Shown here piece after piece: positions 55,668 to 64,000 of a DNA stretch of 64,000 nucleotides. The stretch covers positions 155,912 to 219,911 of the forward strand of contig NZ_RBZN01000001.1 in assembly GCF_003628435.1 (NCBI RefSeq). The letters run 5' to 3'. The notes beneath the pieces are model-generated. The model was not told where the DNA came from, ran no database searches, and saw only the letters and a list, made by a program, of their open reading frames with translations. The translations under genes and the position numbers were made by a program. This DNA is from Ureibacillus endophyticus. Its GTDB lineage: Bacteria; Bacillota; Bacilli; Bacillales_A; Planococcaceae. Each line of letters opens with the position of its first letter. Position 1 is the first letter of the stretch.

Positions 55668-56495
55668 ATGACACAAATAGTGATGGCTAGACTTTATGAA
55701 ATAATGGTTGTCCTATATGCAATCGGGATTGTTTGTTATTTTATTGATTTTTTCTTTAAACAAGTAAAAGTACGACGGGTAGCCTTTTGGTTTGTTTCGG
55801 TCGTATGGATTTTACAAACTTCTTTCTTTTTGTTGAACATTTTGGTAACAAAGCGTTTTCCAATTCTTTCACTATCTGAAGGTATATATTTTTATGCTTG
55901 GTTGTTAGTTACGATTTCTATTATTTTGCATTGTATTGTACGGGTCGATTTACCTGTATTTTTCATAAATGCTTTAGGTTTTATCTTTGTAACAATTCAT
56001 TTGTTTGCTCCAAATCAAGTAAGAAATCCTTTAGTAGAATCTTTAGAATCAGAAATGCTGTTTATTCATATTTCATTTGCTATTTTATCCTATGCAGCGT
56101 TCACACTTTCCTTTGTTTTTTCATTGTTGTATTTAATCTTGTACAATATTTTGAAAAAGAAAAAGTTTCCCAAAATGTGGTCTCGATTACCAAGCTTACA
56201 TCAAATGGGTCAATGGATGACGTATTCAATTGTCGTTGGGATACCAATTATCTTTATAAGCTTATTATTGGGTTTAGAGTGGGCTTATTTAAAATTAGAA
56301 GGGTTATCTATACTTGATACTAAAATCATTGGTTCCTTTGTAATAATGGTTATTTATTTAATCGTTTTAGTTTTACATCGAAGTGGAAAATTAACAGGAT
56401 TGAATTTTGCATGGGCTCAAATATATACATTTTTACTTGTAGTTATAAATTTCTTCTTAGGAAGCAAGCTTTCAAACTTCCACATTTGGTATTAG
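55668..56495 (+). CDS. hemX: HemX membrane protein (CcsA-like)
   Basis: A 275-residue integral membrane protein with eight hydrophobic segments, of the HemX/CcsA (cytochrome c assembly) family and the same length as B. subtilis HemX (276), which lowers the cellular amount of HemA. Located between hemA and hemC as there. ATG 55668 follows AAGAAGGG; an in-frame start at 55641 lacks a site. Confidence 0.9.
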   Translation: MTQIVMARLYEIMVVLYAIGIVCYFIDFFFKQVKVRRVAFWFVSVVWILQTSFFLLNILVTKRFPILSLSEGIYFYAWLLVTISIILHCIVRVDLPVFFINALGFIFVTIHLFAPNQVRNPLVESLESEMLFIHISFAILSYAAFTLSFVFSLLYLILYNILKKKKFPKMWSRLPSLHQMGQWMTYSIVVGIPIIFISLLLGLEWAYLKLEGLSILDTKIIGSFVIMVIYLIVLVLHRSGKLTGLNFAWAQIYTFLLVVINFFLGSKLSNFHIWY

Positions 56496-56514
56496 CAGAA
56501 AGGTAGGATTTACA

Positions 56515-57444
56515 TTGCGAAAAATCATCGTAGGATCAAGAAAAAGTAAATTAGCGTTAACACAAACAAATTGGTTTATTAATGAATTAAAAAATGCAGG
56601 TGCTCCTTTTGAATTCGAAGTAAAAGAAATCGTGACAAAAGGTGACCGTATTTTAGACGTTCAATTATCTAAAGTAGGTGGAAAAGGGTTATTTGTTAAA
56701 GAAATTGAACAAGCCCTTTACGATAAAGAAATTGATTTTGCTGTTCACTCAATGAAAGATATGCCTGCCATTTTGCCTGAAGGGTTAGTAATTGGTTGTA
56801 TTCCTCCACGCGAAGATGCTCGTGATGCATTTATCTCAAAAAATCATGTTAAATTTGCCGATCTTCCAAATGGTGCTGTTGTTGGAACAAGCTCATTAAG
56901 ACGTAGTGCGCAACTTTTACAGGCTAGACCTGACCTTGAGATTAAATGGATTCGCGGAAACGTTGATACTCGATTAGCAAAATTAGAGAATGAAGATTAT
57001 GATGCGATTATTTTAGCAGCAGCAGGTTTAAAACGTCTTGGTTGGAATGATGACGTTGTGACTGAATATCTAGATGTCGATATTTGTTTACCAGCTGTAG
57101 CTCAAGGTACTTTAGGGATTGAATGCCGAGCTGATGATGAAGAATTATTAGCAGCTCTTGCGAAAATTACAGATCAAACAACTTGGAACGAAGCCCATGC
57201 TGAGCGCGCATTTTTAGCTGCAATGGATGGTGGATGTCAAGTTCCTATTGCTGGATATGCTACGACAAATGGTGATGAAATTACATTAACAGGTTTAGTA
57301 GCTGCTCCTGATGCATCTATCATTTATAAAGAAACGATAAAAGGTAATAACCCTGAAGAATTAGGAAAAGAACTAGCGAAGATTTTAACAGAGCAAGGAG
57401 CCTTTGATCTCATTCAAAAAGTGAAGGCTGAAGAAAATGCATAA
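56515..57444 (+). CDS. hemC: Porphobilinogen deaminase (hydroxymethylbilane synthase)
   Basis: A 309-residue Hem[13 protein letters not shown] opens the chain, AVHSMKDMP (about 80) carries a catalytic Asp region, [11 protein letters not shown] (about 124) holds substrate-binding Arg residues, and C241 in [11 protein letters not shown] is the dipyrromethane attachment Cys. It polymerises four porphobilinogens. TTG 56515 follows AAAGGTAGG. Overlaps hemD by 8 bases. Confidence 0.96.
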   Translation: MRKIIVGSRKSKLALTQTNWFINELKNAGAPFEFEVKEIVTKGDRILDVQLSKVGGKGLFVKEIEQALYDKEIDFAVHSMKDMPAILPEGLVIGCIPPREDARDAFISKNHVKFADLPNGAVVGTSSLRRSAQLLQARPDLEIKWIRGNVDTRLAKLENEDYDAIILAAAGLKRLGWNDDVVTEYLDVDICLPAVAQGTLGIECRADDEELLAALAKITDQTTWNEAHAERAFLAAMDGGCQVPIAGYATTNGDEITLTGLVAAPDASIIYKETIKGNNPEELGKELAKILTEQGAFDLIQKVKAEENA

Positions 57445-58198
57445 TTTCCCTTTAAGAGGAATTACGGTTGTTGTAACAGGTACTAAAATAACAACTTCAA
57501 TCCTTTCAAAAGTTCATTCATTAGGTGGAGAGGCGCTTGCCTATCCACTTATTGATACGAAAGAAATTATAGAACCATATGATCATATTCAAATACAAAT
57601 GGCAAGAAACCTAGATTGGCTTATTTTTACTAGTCAAAATGCAGTTAAAGTCTTTATTGATAAATTAAGGCGAAACAGCGTTAAACCAACTGAATTTAAA
57701 GGTAAAATCGCAGCTGTCGGTAAAAAAACAGCAGAATTACTTGAATATCATGGTTTTCAAGTAAATTTCATGCCTTCAGTATATAGTGCGGATGTATTTG
57801 TAAAAGAGTTCCCTGATATCGCAGGCAATAACCCTCGATGTTTGTTTGTGCGTGGGAAGAAAGCAAAAGATACTTTGAAAAAAGGGTTACCTTTTCGCAT
57901 AAAAGAATGGAATGTATATGAAACAGTTGAAAACCTTGCAACAGTGGATCCACTAATGCACTTAATTCAAACTGTTGAAAGGCCAATAATTATTTTTGCA
58001 AGTCCGTCTGCTGTAGATGTTTATGCACAACATATAGCTCCATTTACTAAGGACCAAAATGTTAAATATGCAGCAATTGGTCATATTACGGAGGCTGCAT
58101 TACATCGCAATGGCTTGGACGTTACATATAAACCAAAAACTTATACAATGGAATCTGTTATTGAAGAAATAGTAAAGAAAGAGGATGCGAATCAATGA
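57437..58198 (+). CDS. hemD: Uroporphyrinogen-III synthase
   Basis: A 253-residue two-lobe HemD, a family with low sequence conservation. Typical pieces are [16 protein letters not shown] (about 54-69), [13 protein letters not shown] (about 90-102) and [12 protein letters not shown] (about 184-195). It cyclises and inverts ring D. It overlaps hemC at its start, and hemB at its end through ATGA, a strongly coupled operon. Confidence 0.92.
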   Translation: MHNFPLRGITVVVTGTKITTSILSKVHSLGGEALAYPLIDTKEIIEPYDHIQIQMARNLDWLIFTSQNAVKVFIDKLRRNSVKPTEFKGKIAAVGKKTAELLEYHGFQVNFMPSVYSADVFVKEFPDIAGNNPRCLFVRGKKAKDTLKKGLPFRIKEWNVYETVENLATVDPLMHLIQTVERPIIIFASPSAVDVYAQHIAPFTKDQNVKYAAIGHITEAALHRNGLDVTYKPKTYTMESVIEEIVKKEDANQ

Positions 58199-59175
58199 CA
58201 AATTTAAACTTTAAAAGACATCGCCGTTTACGCTCATCTGCTACAATGCGTTCAATGGTAAAAGAAACATATCTTCATAAAGAGGACTTAATTTACCCTA
58301 TTTTCGTAGTGGAAGGGGAAAATATTAAGAACCCAGTAAAATCAATGCCTGGTGTTTTCCAATTCTCTTTAGATAAATTAGAGGAAGAAATTGATGAAGT
58401 TGTTTCATTAGGAATTCCATCTGTTATTTTATTCGGTATCCCTGCAGAAAAAGATGCTGTTGGAACAGGTGCTTTTCATGATCACGGGATTGTTCAAGAA
58501 GCAACTCGCTTAATTAAAGAGCGTCACCCTGAGTTACTTGTAATTGCAGATACTTGTCTTTGCGAATTTACAGATCATGGACATTGTGGGGTAGTTGAAG
58601 GTGAGAAGATTTTAAATGACCCTTCATTAGATATCTTGGCACGTACAGCAGTCTCTCAAGCAAAAGCTGGTGCTGATATTATTGCTCCTTCTAATATGAT
58701 GGATGGTTTTGTTGCTGCAATTCGTGTTGCATTAGATGAAGCAGGTTTTGAAGATGTTCCAATTATGTCATATGCAGTAAAATACGCTTCTGGCTATTAT
58801 GGTCCATTCCGTGAAGCTGCAGAAGGTGCTCCAAAATTTGGCGACCGTAAAACGTATCAAATGGACCCTGCTAACCGTTTAGAAGCATTCCGTGAAGCTG
58901 AATCAGATATTGAAGAAGGTGCAGATTTCTTAATCGTGAAACCAGCATTATCTTATTTAGATATTATTCGAGATGTCCGCAACAATTATCATTTACCGAT
59001 TGTTGCTTATAACGTATCTGGTGAGTACGCGATGATTAAAGCAGCTGCACAAAATGGCTGGATTGAAGAAAAACCAGTAGTACTGGAAACTTTACTAGGT
59101 ATGAAACGTGCAGGTGCAGATTTAATTTTAACTTACCATGCAAAAGATGTTGCTCGTTGGTTGGAGGGAAAATAA
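58195..59175 (+). CDS. hemB: Delta-aminolevulinic acid dehydratase
   Basis: A 326-residue HemB. The two Schiff-base lysines are K196 ([14 protein letters not shown]) and K249 ([10 protein letters not shown]). The metal-site cysteines of [14 protein letters not shown] (about 121-134) indicate the zinc-dependent type. It condenses two aminolevulinates to porphobilinogen. ATG 58195 overlaps the hemD stop. Confidence 0.96.
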   Translation: MTNLNFKRHRRLRSSATMRSMVKETYLHKEDLIYPIFVVEGENIKNPVKSMPGVFQFSLDKLEEEIDEVVSLGIPSVILFGIPAEKDAVGTGAFHDHGIVQEATRLIKERHPELLVIADTCLCEFTDHGHCGVVEGEKILNDPSLDILARTAVSQAKAGADIIAPSNMMDGFVAAIRVALDEAGFEDVPIMSYAVKYASGYYGPFREAAEGAPKFGDRKTYQMDPANRLEAFREAESDIEEGADFLIVKPALSYLDIIRDVRNNYHLPIVAYNVSGEYAMIKAAAQNGWIEEKPVVLETLLGMKRAGADLILTYHAKDVARWLEGK

Positions 59176-59176
59176 T

Positions 59177-60466
59177 ATGAATCGTTATGACAAATCCATT
59201 CAAGCATTTTCAGAAAGTATCCACTTAATGCCAGGTGGGGTAAATAGCCCTGTTCGTGCATTTAAATCGGTAAATGCAGATCCAATATTTATGGAGTCTG
59301 GCTCTGGTGCTATTATTAAAGATATTGATGGGAACGAATACATCGATTATGTATTAAGTTGGGGACCACTTATTTTAGGTCATTCTCATCCTGAAGTGGT
59401 AAAAGCAATCCAAGAACAAGCAGCAAAAGGTTCTTCTTTTGGAGCACCGACTTTATTAGAAACAAAATTAGCACAAATTATTATTGAACGTGTACCTTCT
59501 ATTGAAATGGTTCGTTTCGTTTCATCTGGTACTGAAGCAACGATGGCCGCATTACGTTTAGCTCGTGGATACACTGGCCGTGATATCATTTTAAAATTTG
59601 AAGGTTCATATCATGGCCATGGAGATTCTTTATTAATTAAAGCTGGTTCTGGTGTTGCTACACTAGGTTTACCAGATAGCCCAGGAGTTCCAGCAGATAT
59701 TGCGAAGAATACATTAACAGTTGCTTATAACGATTTAGAAGCTGTTCAAACGGTATTTGAGAAGTTAGGAGACAAAATCGCCGGTGTTATCGTAGAGCCA
59801 GTTGCAGGTAATATGGGAGTTGTTCCACCTAAGCCAGGTTTCTTAGAAGGATTAAGAAAGTTAACAGAAGACCACGGTGCATTATTAATCTTTGATGAAG
59901 TAATGACAGGTTTCCGTGTTGACTATCATTGTGCTCAAGGGTATTTCGGCATTAATCCTGACTTAACATGTTTAGGTAAGGTTGTTGGTGGAGGACTTCC
60001 AGTAGGTGCTTTTGCCGGTAAACGTGAAATTATGGAGCATATTGCACCAGCTGGACCAGTATACCAAGCAGGTACATTATCAGGAAATCCTCTTGCGATG
60101 ACAGCAGGTATTGAAACTTTATCTCGTCTAACTCCTGAAAGCTATGAGTATTTCAAAAAGTTAGGAGATCAATTAGAAGCTGGTATTCGTGAAGCTGCTA
60201 CGAAATATAACATTCCACACACAGTAAATCGTGCAGGTTCAATGATTGGTTTATTCTTAACAAATGAAGACGTAGTGGATTTTGAAACTGCGAAAACTTC
60301 TGATCTTGCGCTATTTGCAGAATACTTTAAATTGATGGCTGAAGAAGGGGTATATTTACCACCATCTCAATTTGAAGGATTATTCATTTCTACTGCACAT
60401 ACAGAAGAGCATATTGCAAAAACAGTAGATGCTTTCCATAAAGTGTTTGCGAAATTAGCTCGATAA
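59177..60466 (+). CDS. hemL: Glutamate-1-semialdehyde 2,1-aminomutase
   Basis: A 429-residue fold-type I aminotransferase-like enzyme. [12 protein letters not shown] near the start, [20 protein letters not shown] (about 117-136), [11 protein letters not shown] (about 241) and the PLP lysine K268 in [14 protein letters not shown] are typical. It turns glutamate-1-semialdehyde into aminolevulinate. ATG 59177 lies one base after the hemB stop, with TTGGAGGG upstream; an earlier in-frame ATG inside hemB is unlikely. Confidence 0.96.
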   Translation: MNRYDKSIQAFSESIHLMPGGVNSPVRAFKSVNADPIFMESGSGAIIKDIDGNEYIDYVLSWGPLILGHSHPEVVKAIQEQAAKGSSFGAPTLLETKLAQIIIERVPSIEMVRFVSSGTEATMAALRLARGYTGRDIILKFEGSYHGHGDSLLIKAGSGVATLGLPDSPGVPADIAKNTLTVAYNDLEAVQTVFEKLGDKIAGVIVEPVAGNMGVVPPKPGFLEGLRKLTEDHGALLIFDEVMTGFRVDYHCAQGYFGINPDLTCLGKVVGGGLPVGAFAGKREIMEHIAPAGPVYQAGTLSGNPLAMTAGIETLSRLTPESYEYFKKLGDQLEAGIREAATKYNIPHTVNRAGSMIGLFLTNEDVVDFETAKTSDLALFAEYFKLMAEEGVYLPPSQFEGLFISTAHTEEHIAKTVDAFHKVFAKLAR

Positions 60467-60476
60467 GTAAAATATA

Positions 60477-60516
60477 AAAGGCAATCATGATTTTCATTTC
60501 ATGATTGCCTTTATTT
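60477..60516 (+). terminator. Rho-independent terminator of the hem operon
   Basis: Stem AAAGGCAATCATGA / TCATGATTGCCTTT with an 8-base loop and T-rich tail. Confidence 0.9.
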
Positions 60517-60551
60517 GTTTTGGATATTGTGTTTTCCGATCTGAGCCGCCT

Positions 60552-61211
60552 CCGCATTTCTAATGTCCAGCTACGGCGGCTAGGCTCTCGCGACGCTTCG
60601 ACTTCTCCTACGAAGGCAAAGAGCGCCTTCTAGTCGAAGTCTCCAGCGCGTGTCGAGCCTGAACGAGCCGCCTCCGCATTTCTAATGTCCAGTTACGGCG
60701 GCTAGGCTCTCGCGACGCTTCGACTTCTCCTACGAAGGCAAAGAGCGCCTTCTAGTCGAAGTCTCCAGCGCGTGTCGAGCCTGAACGAGCCGCCTCCGCT
60801 TTTCTAGTTGTCTAGCTCCGAACGCTTGCTCCTCGACAACTTCAGAATCGTCTTCAAGGGTAAAAAGCGCCCTTTTGCCGATTCTTCCAGTTGTTGTCGG
60901 AGCAGGGCGAGCGTTCTCCGCATTTCTATTGTCTAGCTTTGGCGGCTAGCTCCTCGGAAACTTCGCCTTCCTCCTGCGTGTGTAAACACACTTGTCAGAA
61001 GCCTCCAGTTTCTATCGGAGCTAAACGAGCCGCCTCCGCTTTTCTAATGTCCAGCTGCGCGCGTTAGCCGTTCGGAAACTTCAACTTCTTCCTACGTGTG
61101 CTAGCACACTTGTCAGAAGTCTCCGAAGTACAAGGAAGTACAAGTGCCGACAATGCTACAGGATGTGGCGTTTTTGTCGGCCAGTTTCGTTCACGGCTGA
61201 CCGAACGCGCT
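60552..61211 (+). repeat. Array of five GC-rich structured tandem repeats
   Basis: Units begin at 60552, 60674, 60796, 60918 and 61036, each opening with CCGCWTTTCTA-type sequence and TGTCYAGCT, about 118-122 bases long (the last 176, with extra sequence). Units 1 and 2 are nearly identical. Each can fold into a long interrupted hairpin. Unit 1 pairs GGCGGCT/AGCCGCC and AGGCTC/GAGCCT; unit 3 instead pairs GAACGCT/AGCGTTC and TGCTCC/GGAGCA. The array is much richer in G and C than the surrounding DNA. No coding frame is supported. Confidence 0.9.
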
Positions 61212-61225
61212 CCGCTTTTCTTGGT

Positions 61226-61251
61226 ATACTTCAATTTTTTGCGCATATGGT
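61226..61251 (+). promoter_or_regulatory. Possible sigma-E promoter of the spoVID-like gene
   Basis: ATA at 61226-61228 and CATATGGT at 61244-61251 (15-base gap) loosely fit the sigma-E pattern; the gap is one base short. B. subtilis spoVID is sigma-E dependent. Confidence 0.3.
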
Positions 61252-61271
61252 AGATACGGGAGGGATATCAT

Positions 61272-62456
61272 ATGCAAAATATTAATTGGGATATGATGAC
61301 ACAATTTGTTTTTCCAGAAGAATTAGGCTTAGTCGAAGAAGTTATTTCGTGCAATATCATACCTCGTTGGCAACAAATTGAAACAGAAGATTCGATTCAA
61401 CTTCATGGAATCTATCATATTACGGCAGTTGCTCGTTTTAACCCACATGAATTGCCACAATATAGTGAAGGTACGTTAATAGAAGAGTTAGAGTTTGATG
61501 GAAATAATGGCTATTTTGAATATGCATTGCCTTTAAATGTAGATTTACCCCGTGAGAAAGTTGCTCAAGATAACAAACCGGAAATAGCTGTAGATAACAT
61601 TCAATTTTTAGTTTACGATGGTTGCAGTTGTACATTTAAATGGGAAGTAAACTGTGCCTTTGAAGAACCAGTACATGGGGCATTATTTAATCATGAACCG
61701 GTAAATGAACCTCCAATTATCGATTATCGAGCTGAGGAACCACAACAAGATATAACTCAGGAAATTCGTTTCGGTCATGATGCCATTTTCCCTGAAGAGC
61801 CAAACTTTGGCGATTTCCCAGTACTAGATGTAACAGAAACTATTCAGGATGGACAAACTTTTGAAGGAACTCCATCAAGTACTGAAGACTATTCACCCTC
61901 ACAAGAAGTAGCCCCAGAACAAAATGTAGCACCAATTGATGATATTGCTCCAGTGCAAATGGAACCGATAAAAGAAGCAGTTCCTCAACAACAAGAGGTA
62001 CCTGTAAATGAAGTAGTTCCAAAAGAACAAGTGGAACCAATTCAAGAAGCAGTACCATTGCAACAAGAGGAATCTATAAATGAAGTAGCCCCAGTTCAAA
62101 ATGTAGCCCCAGCAGTTCAACCAACTCCAGTGGATGAACAAACGATACAACCAGTTGAATTGCAAGAAGAAGCACCAAAAACAAAAAATACAGCAATCAA
62201 AGAAGTTCATCTAAATACGTTTGATGAGAGTGATAGTAATATTTTAGACCTTGCTACAGATGTTGTAGTTAACAGAGGTACAATCGTTCAAGATAGTGAT
62301 GAAAACCAGGTTTATTCTCAAGTTGAAGAACCACAAAAGAAAGAGAAAATAATTCACTCCAATCAATATTTCCCAACAGATGCTGATGATTTTTATAATG
62401 ATTTGAAAGAGTCCTATACGATTTTAAATATATCAAATAAAATCCGTAATGAATAA
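61272..62456 (+). CDS. spoVID: SpoVID-like spore coat assembly protein, no LysM domain
   Basis: A 394-residue protein between the hem operon and valS, where spoVID sits in B. subtilis. The N-terminal about 130 residues form a beta-rich region (SIQLHGIYHITAVARF, GYFEYALPLNVDLP, CSCTFKWEVNCAF) resembling the SpoVID N-terminal domain. Residues about 215-305 are a Pro/Glu/Gln/Val repeat tract of VAP, EVxP and EAVP units. The C-terminus lacks the LysM domain of B. subtilis SpoVID (575 residues). Predicted role: scaffold for coat assembly on the forespore. GGGAGGG precedes ATG 61272. Confidence 0.78.
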   Translation: MQNINWDMMTQFVFPEELGLVEEVISCNIIPRWQQIETEDSIQLHGIYHITAVARFNPHELPQYSEGTLIEELEFDGNNGYFEYALPLNVDLPREKVAQDNKPEIAVDNIQFLVYDGCSCTFKWEVNCAFEEPVHGALFNHEPVNEPPIIDYRAEEPQQDITQEIRFGHDAIFPEEPNFGDFPVLDVTETIQDGQTFEGTPSSTEDYSPSQEVAPEQNVAPIDDIAPVQMEPIKEAVPQQQEVPVNEVVPKEQVEPIQEAVPLQQEESINEVAPVQNVAPAVQPTPVDEQTIQPVELQEEAPKTKNTAIKEVHLNTFDESDSNILDLATDVVVNRGTIVQDSDENQVYSQVEEPQKKEKIIHSNQYFPTDADDFYNDLKESYTILNISNKIRNE

Positions 62457-62651
62457 ATAGCATAACCCAGCTAAAATTAATAGAAAAATAATGTCACCTG
62501 TCGTTGGTATGATGATTGTTCGTATTCCCTGAAAAACAGTAATTGGAATAATGATTTGTTTACAGAAAAATCTTGTTTTCCTTAGCCATGGTGGCAATAA
62601 ATATGGATTATAGCCTCTACCTTGGAAGCCCTTTTTTTTCAATTTGTTCAC
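62433..62651 (-). CDS. Small membrane protein, 72 residues
   Basis: A minus-strand frame with a Lys/Gly/Pro-rich N-terminal part (KGFQGRGYNPYLLPPWLRK, about 7-25) and one clear membrane span near the C-terminus (GDIIFLLILAGLCYLFI). GTG 62651 follows AAAGG closely. Its end overlaps the 3' end of the convergent spoVID-like gene by 24 bases and no terminator is seen. The ordered composition suggests a real gene; function unknown. Confidence 0.55.
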   Translation of the reverse strand: MNKLKKKGFQGRGYNPYLLPPWLRKTRFFCKQIIIPITVFQGIRTIIIPTTGDIIFLLILAGLCYLFITDFI

Positions 62652-62812
62652 ACACCTTTCGGGATATTCGTTGTAACTTGAAAACAGTTGTTGTAATATT
62701 ATACAATGTATACAGTAGCATTTTGGTTCCCTATCCTATGAATAGGGAAGCGATAAGGATTAAATTCCTTTTGCTCCGAGACAGCTGTGTTTCAAGTGAA
62801 AATGAATAGTTG

Positions 62813-63077
62813 ATGCTATGAATAGGAAGAGTAAAATGATTCTTACATGCAAAAGAGAGGAAACGGTAGCTGAAAAGTTTCTGCATGTGCTCATTTGAAG
62901 GTAGCCTAGGAGCAGCTTTTGTGAACGTTAGTAGCAAAATGCCGGTAAAACCGTTACCCTAATAAGTGCCAAGTTTTCTTAAATACAACTTGATTATTTA
63001 AGTTAATTTGGAATAAAGGTGGTACCGCGAATTTTATATAAACTCCTTCGTCCTTTTTTGACGAATGGAGTTTTTTT
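62813..63077 (+). ncRNA. T-box leader (tRNA-Val responsive) of valS
   Basis: Stem I begins near AGGAAGAGTA (62823-62833) and ends around TAGGAGC; the specifier loop GAAG-GTA-GCC places the valine codon GTA at 62901-62903. The T-box AGGTGGTACCGCG lies at 63017-63029 and can pair with uncharged tRNA acceptor ends. The terminator AACTCCTTCGTC / GACGAATGGAGTT plus seven T residues follows at 63041-63077. Uncharged tRNA-Val should favour readthrough into valS. Confidence 0.93.
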
Positions 63078-63100
63078 ATTTTCTAAGGAGGAAAACAATC

Positions 63101-64000
63101 ATGACAGAACAACAAAACATTTCAATGCCAACGAAATACGATCCACAAAATATTGAAGCTGGTCGTTATGAATGGTGGCTACAAGGCAAGTATTTTGAAG
63201 CACAACCTGAAAGTGGAAAACAACCGTATTCAATCGTAATTCCACCGCCAAACGTTACAGGTAAATTACACTTAGGTCATGCTTGGGATACAACATTACA
63301 AGATATTATTATCCGTATGAAACGCATGCAGGGTTATGATGCGCTTTGGTTACCTGGTATGGACCACGCTGGTATCGCAACACAAGCAAAAGTAGAAGCA
63401 AAACTTCGTGAAGAGGGCGTTACTCGATATGACCTTGGTCGTGAGAAATTCCTAGAAAAAACTTGGGAATGGAAAGAAGAGTATGCAGGTCATATCCGTC
63501 AACAATGGGCTAAATTAGGGTTAGGTCTAGACTATACACGTGAACGTTTCACTCTTGATAAAGGTTTATCGGATGCAGTTAAAGAAGTATTCGTAAAATT
63601 ATATGAAAAAGGGTTAATCTATCGTGGGGAACGTATCATTAACTGGGACCCTGCAGCAAAAACAGCATTATCTGATATCGAAGTAATCCATAAAGAAGTA
63701 GAAGGTGCATTCTACCATATGGAATACCCATTAGCAGATGGTTCAGGTAAACTACGTGTTGCAACTACACGTCCTGAAACAATGCTAGGTGACTCAGGGG
63801 TTGCCGTTCACCCTGAAGATGAACGTTATAAACACTTAATTGGTAAAACTGTCATTTTACCAATCGTAGGTCGTGAAATTCCAATCGTTGCAGATGAATA
63901 TGTAGATATGGAATTCGGTACAGGTGTAGTAAAAATGACTCCTGCTCATGACCCTAACGACTTTGAAGTAGGTAATCGTCATAATTTAGAACGTATTTTA
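63101..64000 (+). CDS. valS: Valyl-tRNA synthetase, N-terminal part
   Basis: Partial gene running off the window: 300 codons without a stop. It contains the class I HIGH-type motif HLGH in [15 protein letters not shown] (about 48-62), [13 protein letters not shown] (about 87), [13 protein letters not shown] (about 181-193) and the start of the editing domain ([17 protein letters not shown], about 223-239). It charges tRNA-Val. ATG 63101 follows AAGGAGG. Controlled by the T-box leader just upstream. Confidence 0.97.
   Translation, partial: MTEQQNISMPTKYDPQNIEAGRYEWWLQGKYFEAQPESGKQPYSIVIPPPNVTGKLHLGHAWDTTLQDIIIRMKRMQGYDALWLPGMDHAGIATQAKVEAKLREEGVTRYDLGREKFLEKTWEWKEEYAGHIRQQWAKLGLGLDYTRERFTLDKGLSDAVKEVFVKLYEKGLIYRGERIINWDPAAKTALSDIEVIHKEVEGAFYHMEYPLADGSGKLRVATTRPETMLGDSGVAVHPEDERYKHLIGKTVILPIVGREIPIVADEYVDMEFGTGVVKMTPAHDPNDFEVGNRHNLERIL

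Noticed and set aside
60535-61245. CRISPR array
   Set aside because: The units are about 120 bases, imperfect and internally palindromic, without short direct repeats separated by unique spacers, and no cas genes are present.
61064-61246. Open frame on the minus strand inside the GC-rich repeat array
   Set aside because: It lies in structured repeat DNA, has no ribosome-binding site, and its composition follows the repeat rather than a protein.

Overview
The window is chromosomal DNA of a low-GC, endospore-forming Bacillota. Gene order closely follows the Bacillus subtilis blocks rnhC-zapA-cvpA-polX-mutS2-yshE-lcfA-fadR-fadB-etfBA-trxA-uvrC-lysC-yslB-sdhCAB-ysmA-gerE-ysmB-racE-rph-rdgB-ysnB and ysoA-tig-clpX-lonA-ysxC-hemAXCDBL-spoVID-valS. 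The protein sequences and the absence of lonB between clpX and lonA suggest the Planococcaceae/Caryophanaceae side of the order (Lysinibacillus, Ureibacillus or Solibacillus type) rather than Bacillus itself; this placement is inference. Sporulation capacity is shown by gerE, a spoVID-like gene and spore-coat-like proteins.

Layout. 1-5.55 kb: the end of a thiolase gene, an isochorismatase-family hydrolase, then a catabolic operon made of an SSS-family symporter and a flavoprotein/2Fe-2S amine or imino-acid dehydrogenase of the HcnABC / D-hydroxyproline dehydrogenase type. 5.6-30.2 kb: conserved housekeeping genes for DNA maintenance (rnhC, polX, mutS2, uvrC), division (zapA), fatty acid beta-oxidation and electron transfer (lcfA, fadR, fadB, etfBA), thioredoxin, a lysine-riboswitch-controlled lysC, succinate dehydrogenase, spore regulator gerE, racE, rph, rdgB and ysnB. 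30.3 kb: tRNA-Arg(TCT). 30.4-46.4 kb: an accessory stretch without B. subtilis synteny, holding small membrane proteins, a secreted lipoprotein nuclease, a DnaA-N-domain pseudogene, a RocB-like peptidase, threonine aldolase, a lone GTP cyclohydrolase II, a phospholipase-A2-like protein, an OFA-family transporter, an SDR, a Cj0069-family protein, a frameshifted acyltransferase and a DUF3231 protein. 46.6-60.5 kb: protein quality control (tig, clpX, lonA) and the haem biosynthesis operon. 60.5-61.2 kb: a striking GC-rich tandem array of structured repeats. 61.3-64 kb: spoVID-like gene, a T-box leader and the start of valS.

How genes work together. The fad/etf genes run acyl-CoA activation, hydration and electron transfer; a palindromic FadR-type operator sits on the fadR promoter. 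hemA-hemX-hemC-hemD-hemB-hemL convert glutamyl-tRNA to uroporphyrinogen III and probably feed SdhC haem. The symporter and oxidase genes at the left end look like an uptake-and-oxidation unit.

Most interesting observations: (1) the lysC product has lost three catalytic signatures of aspartokinases while keeping its lysine riboswitch, ACT region and a strong internal start for a beta subunit; (2) a two-copy, three-hairpin element with compensatory base changes next to rnhC and cvpA; (3) five GC-rich structured tandem repeats with compensatory arm changes between hemL and spoVID; (4) a TAG codon that alone separates the FAD protein from an in-frame BFD-type 2Fe-2S protein; (5) a secretory-phospholipase-A2-like small protein; (6) a TGA-interrupted small membrane protein gene and a decayed DnaA N-terminal-domain gene. 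No CRISPR array, prophage, intact insertion sequence or defence island was seen.
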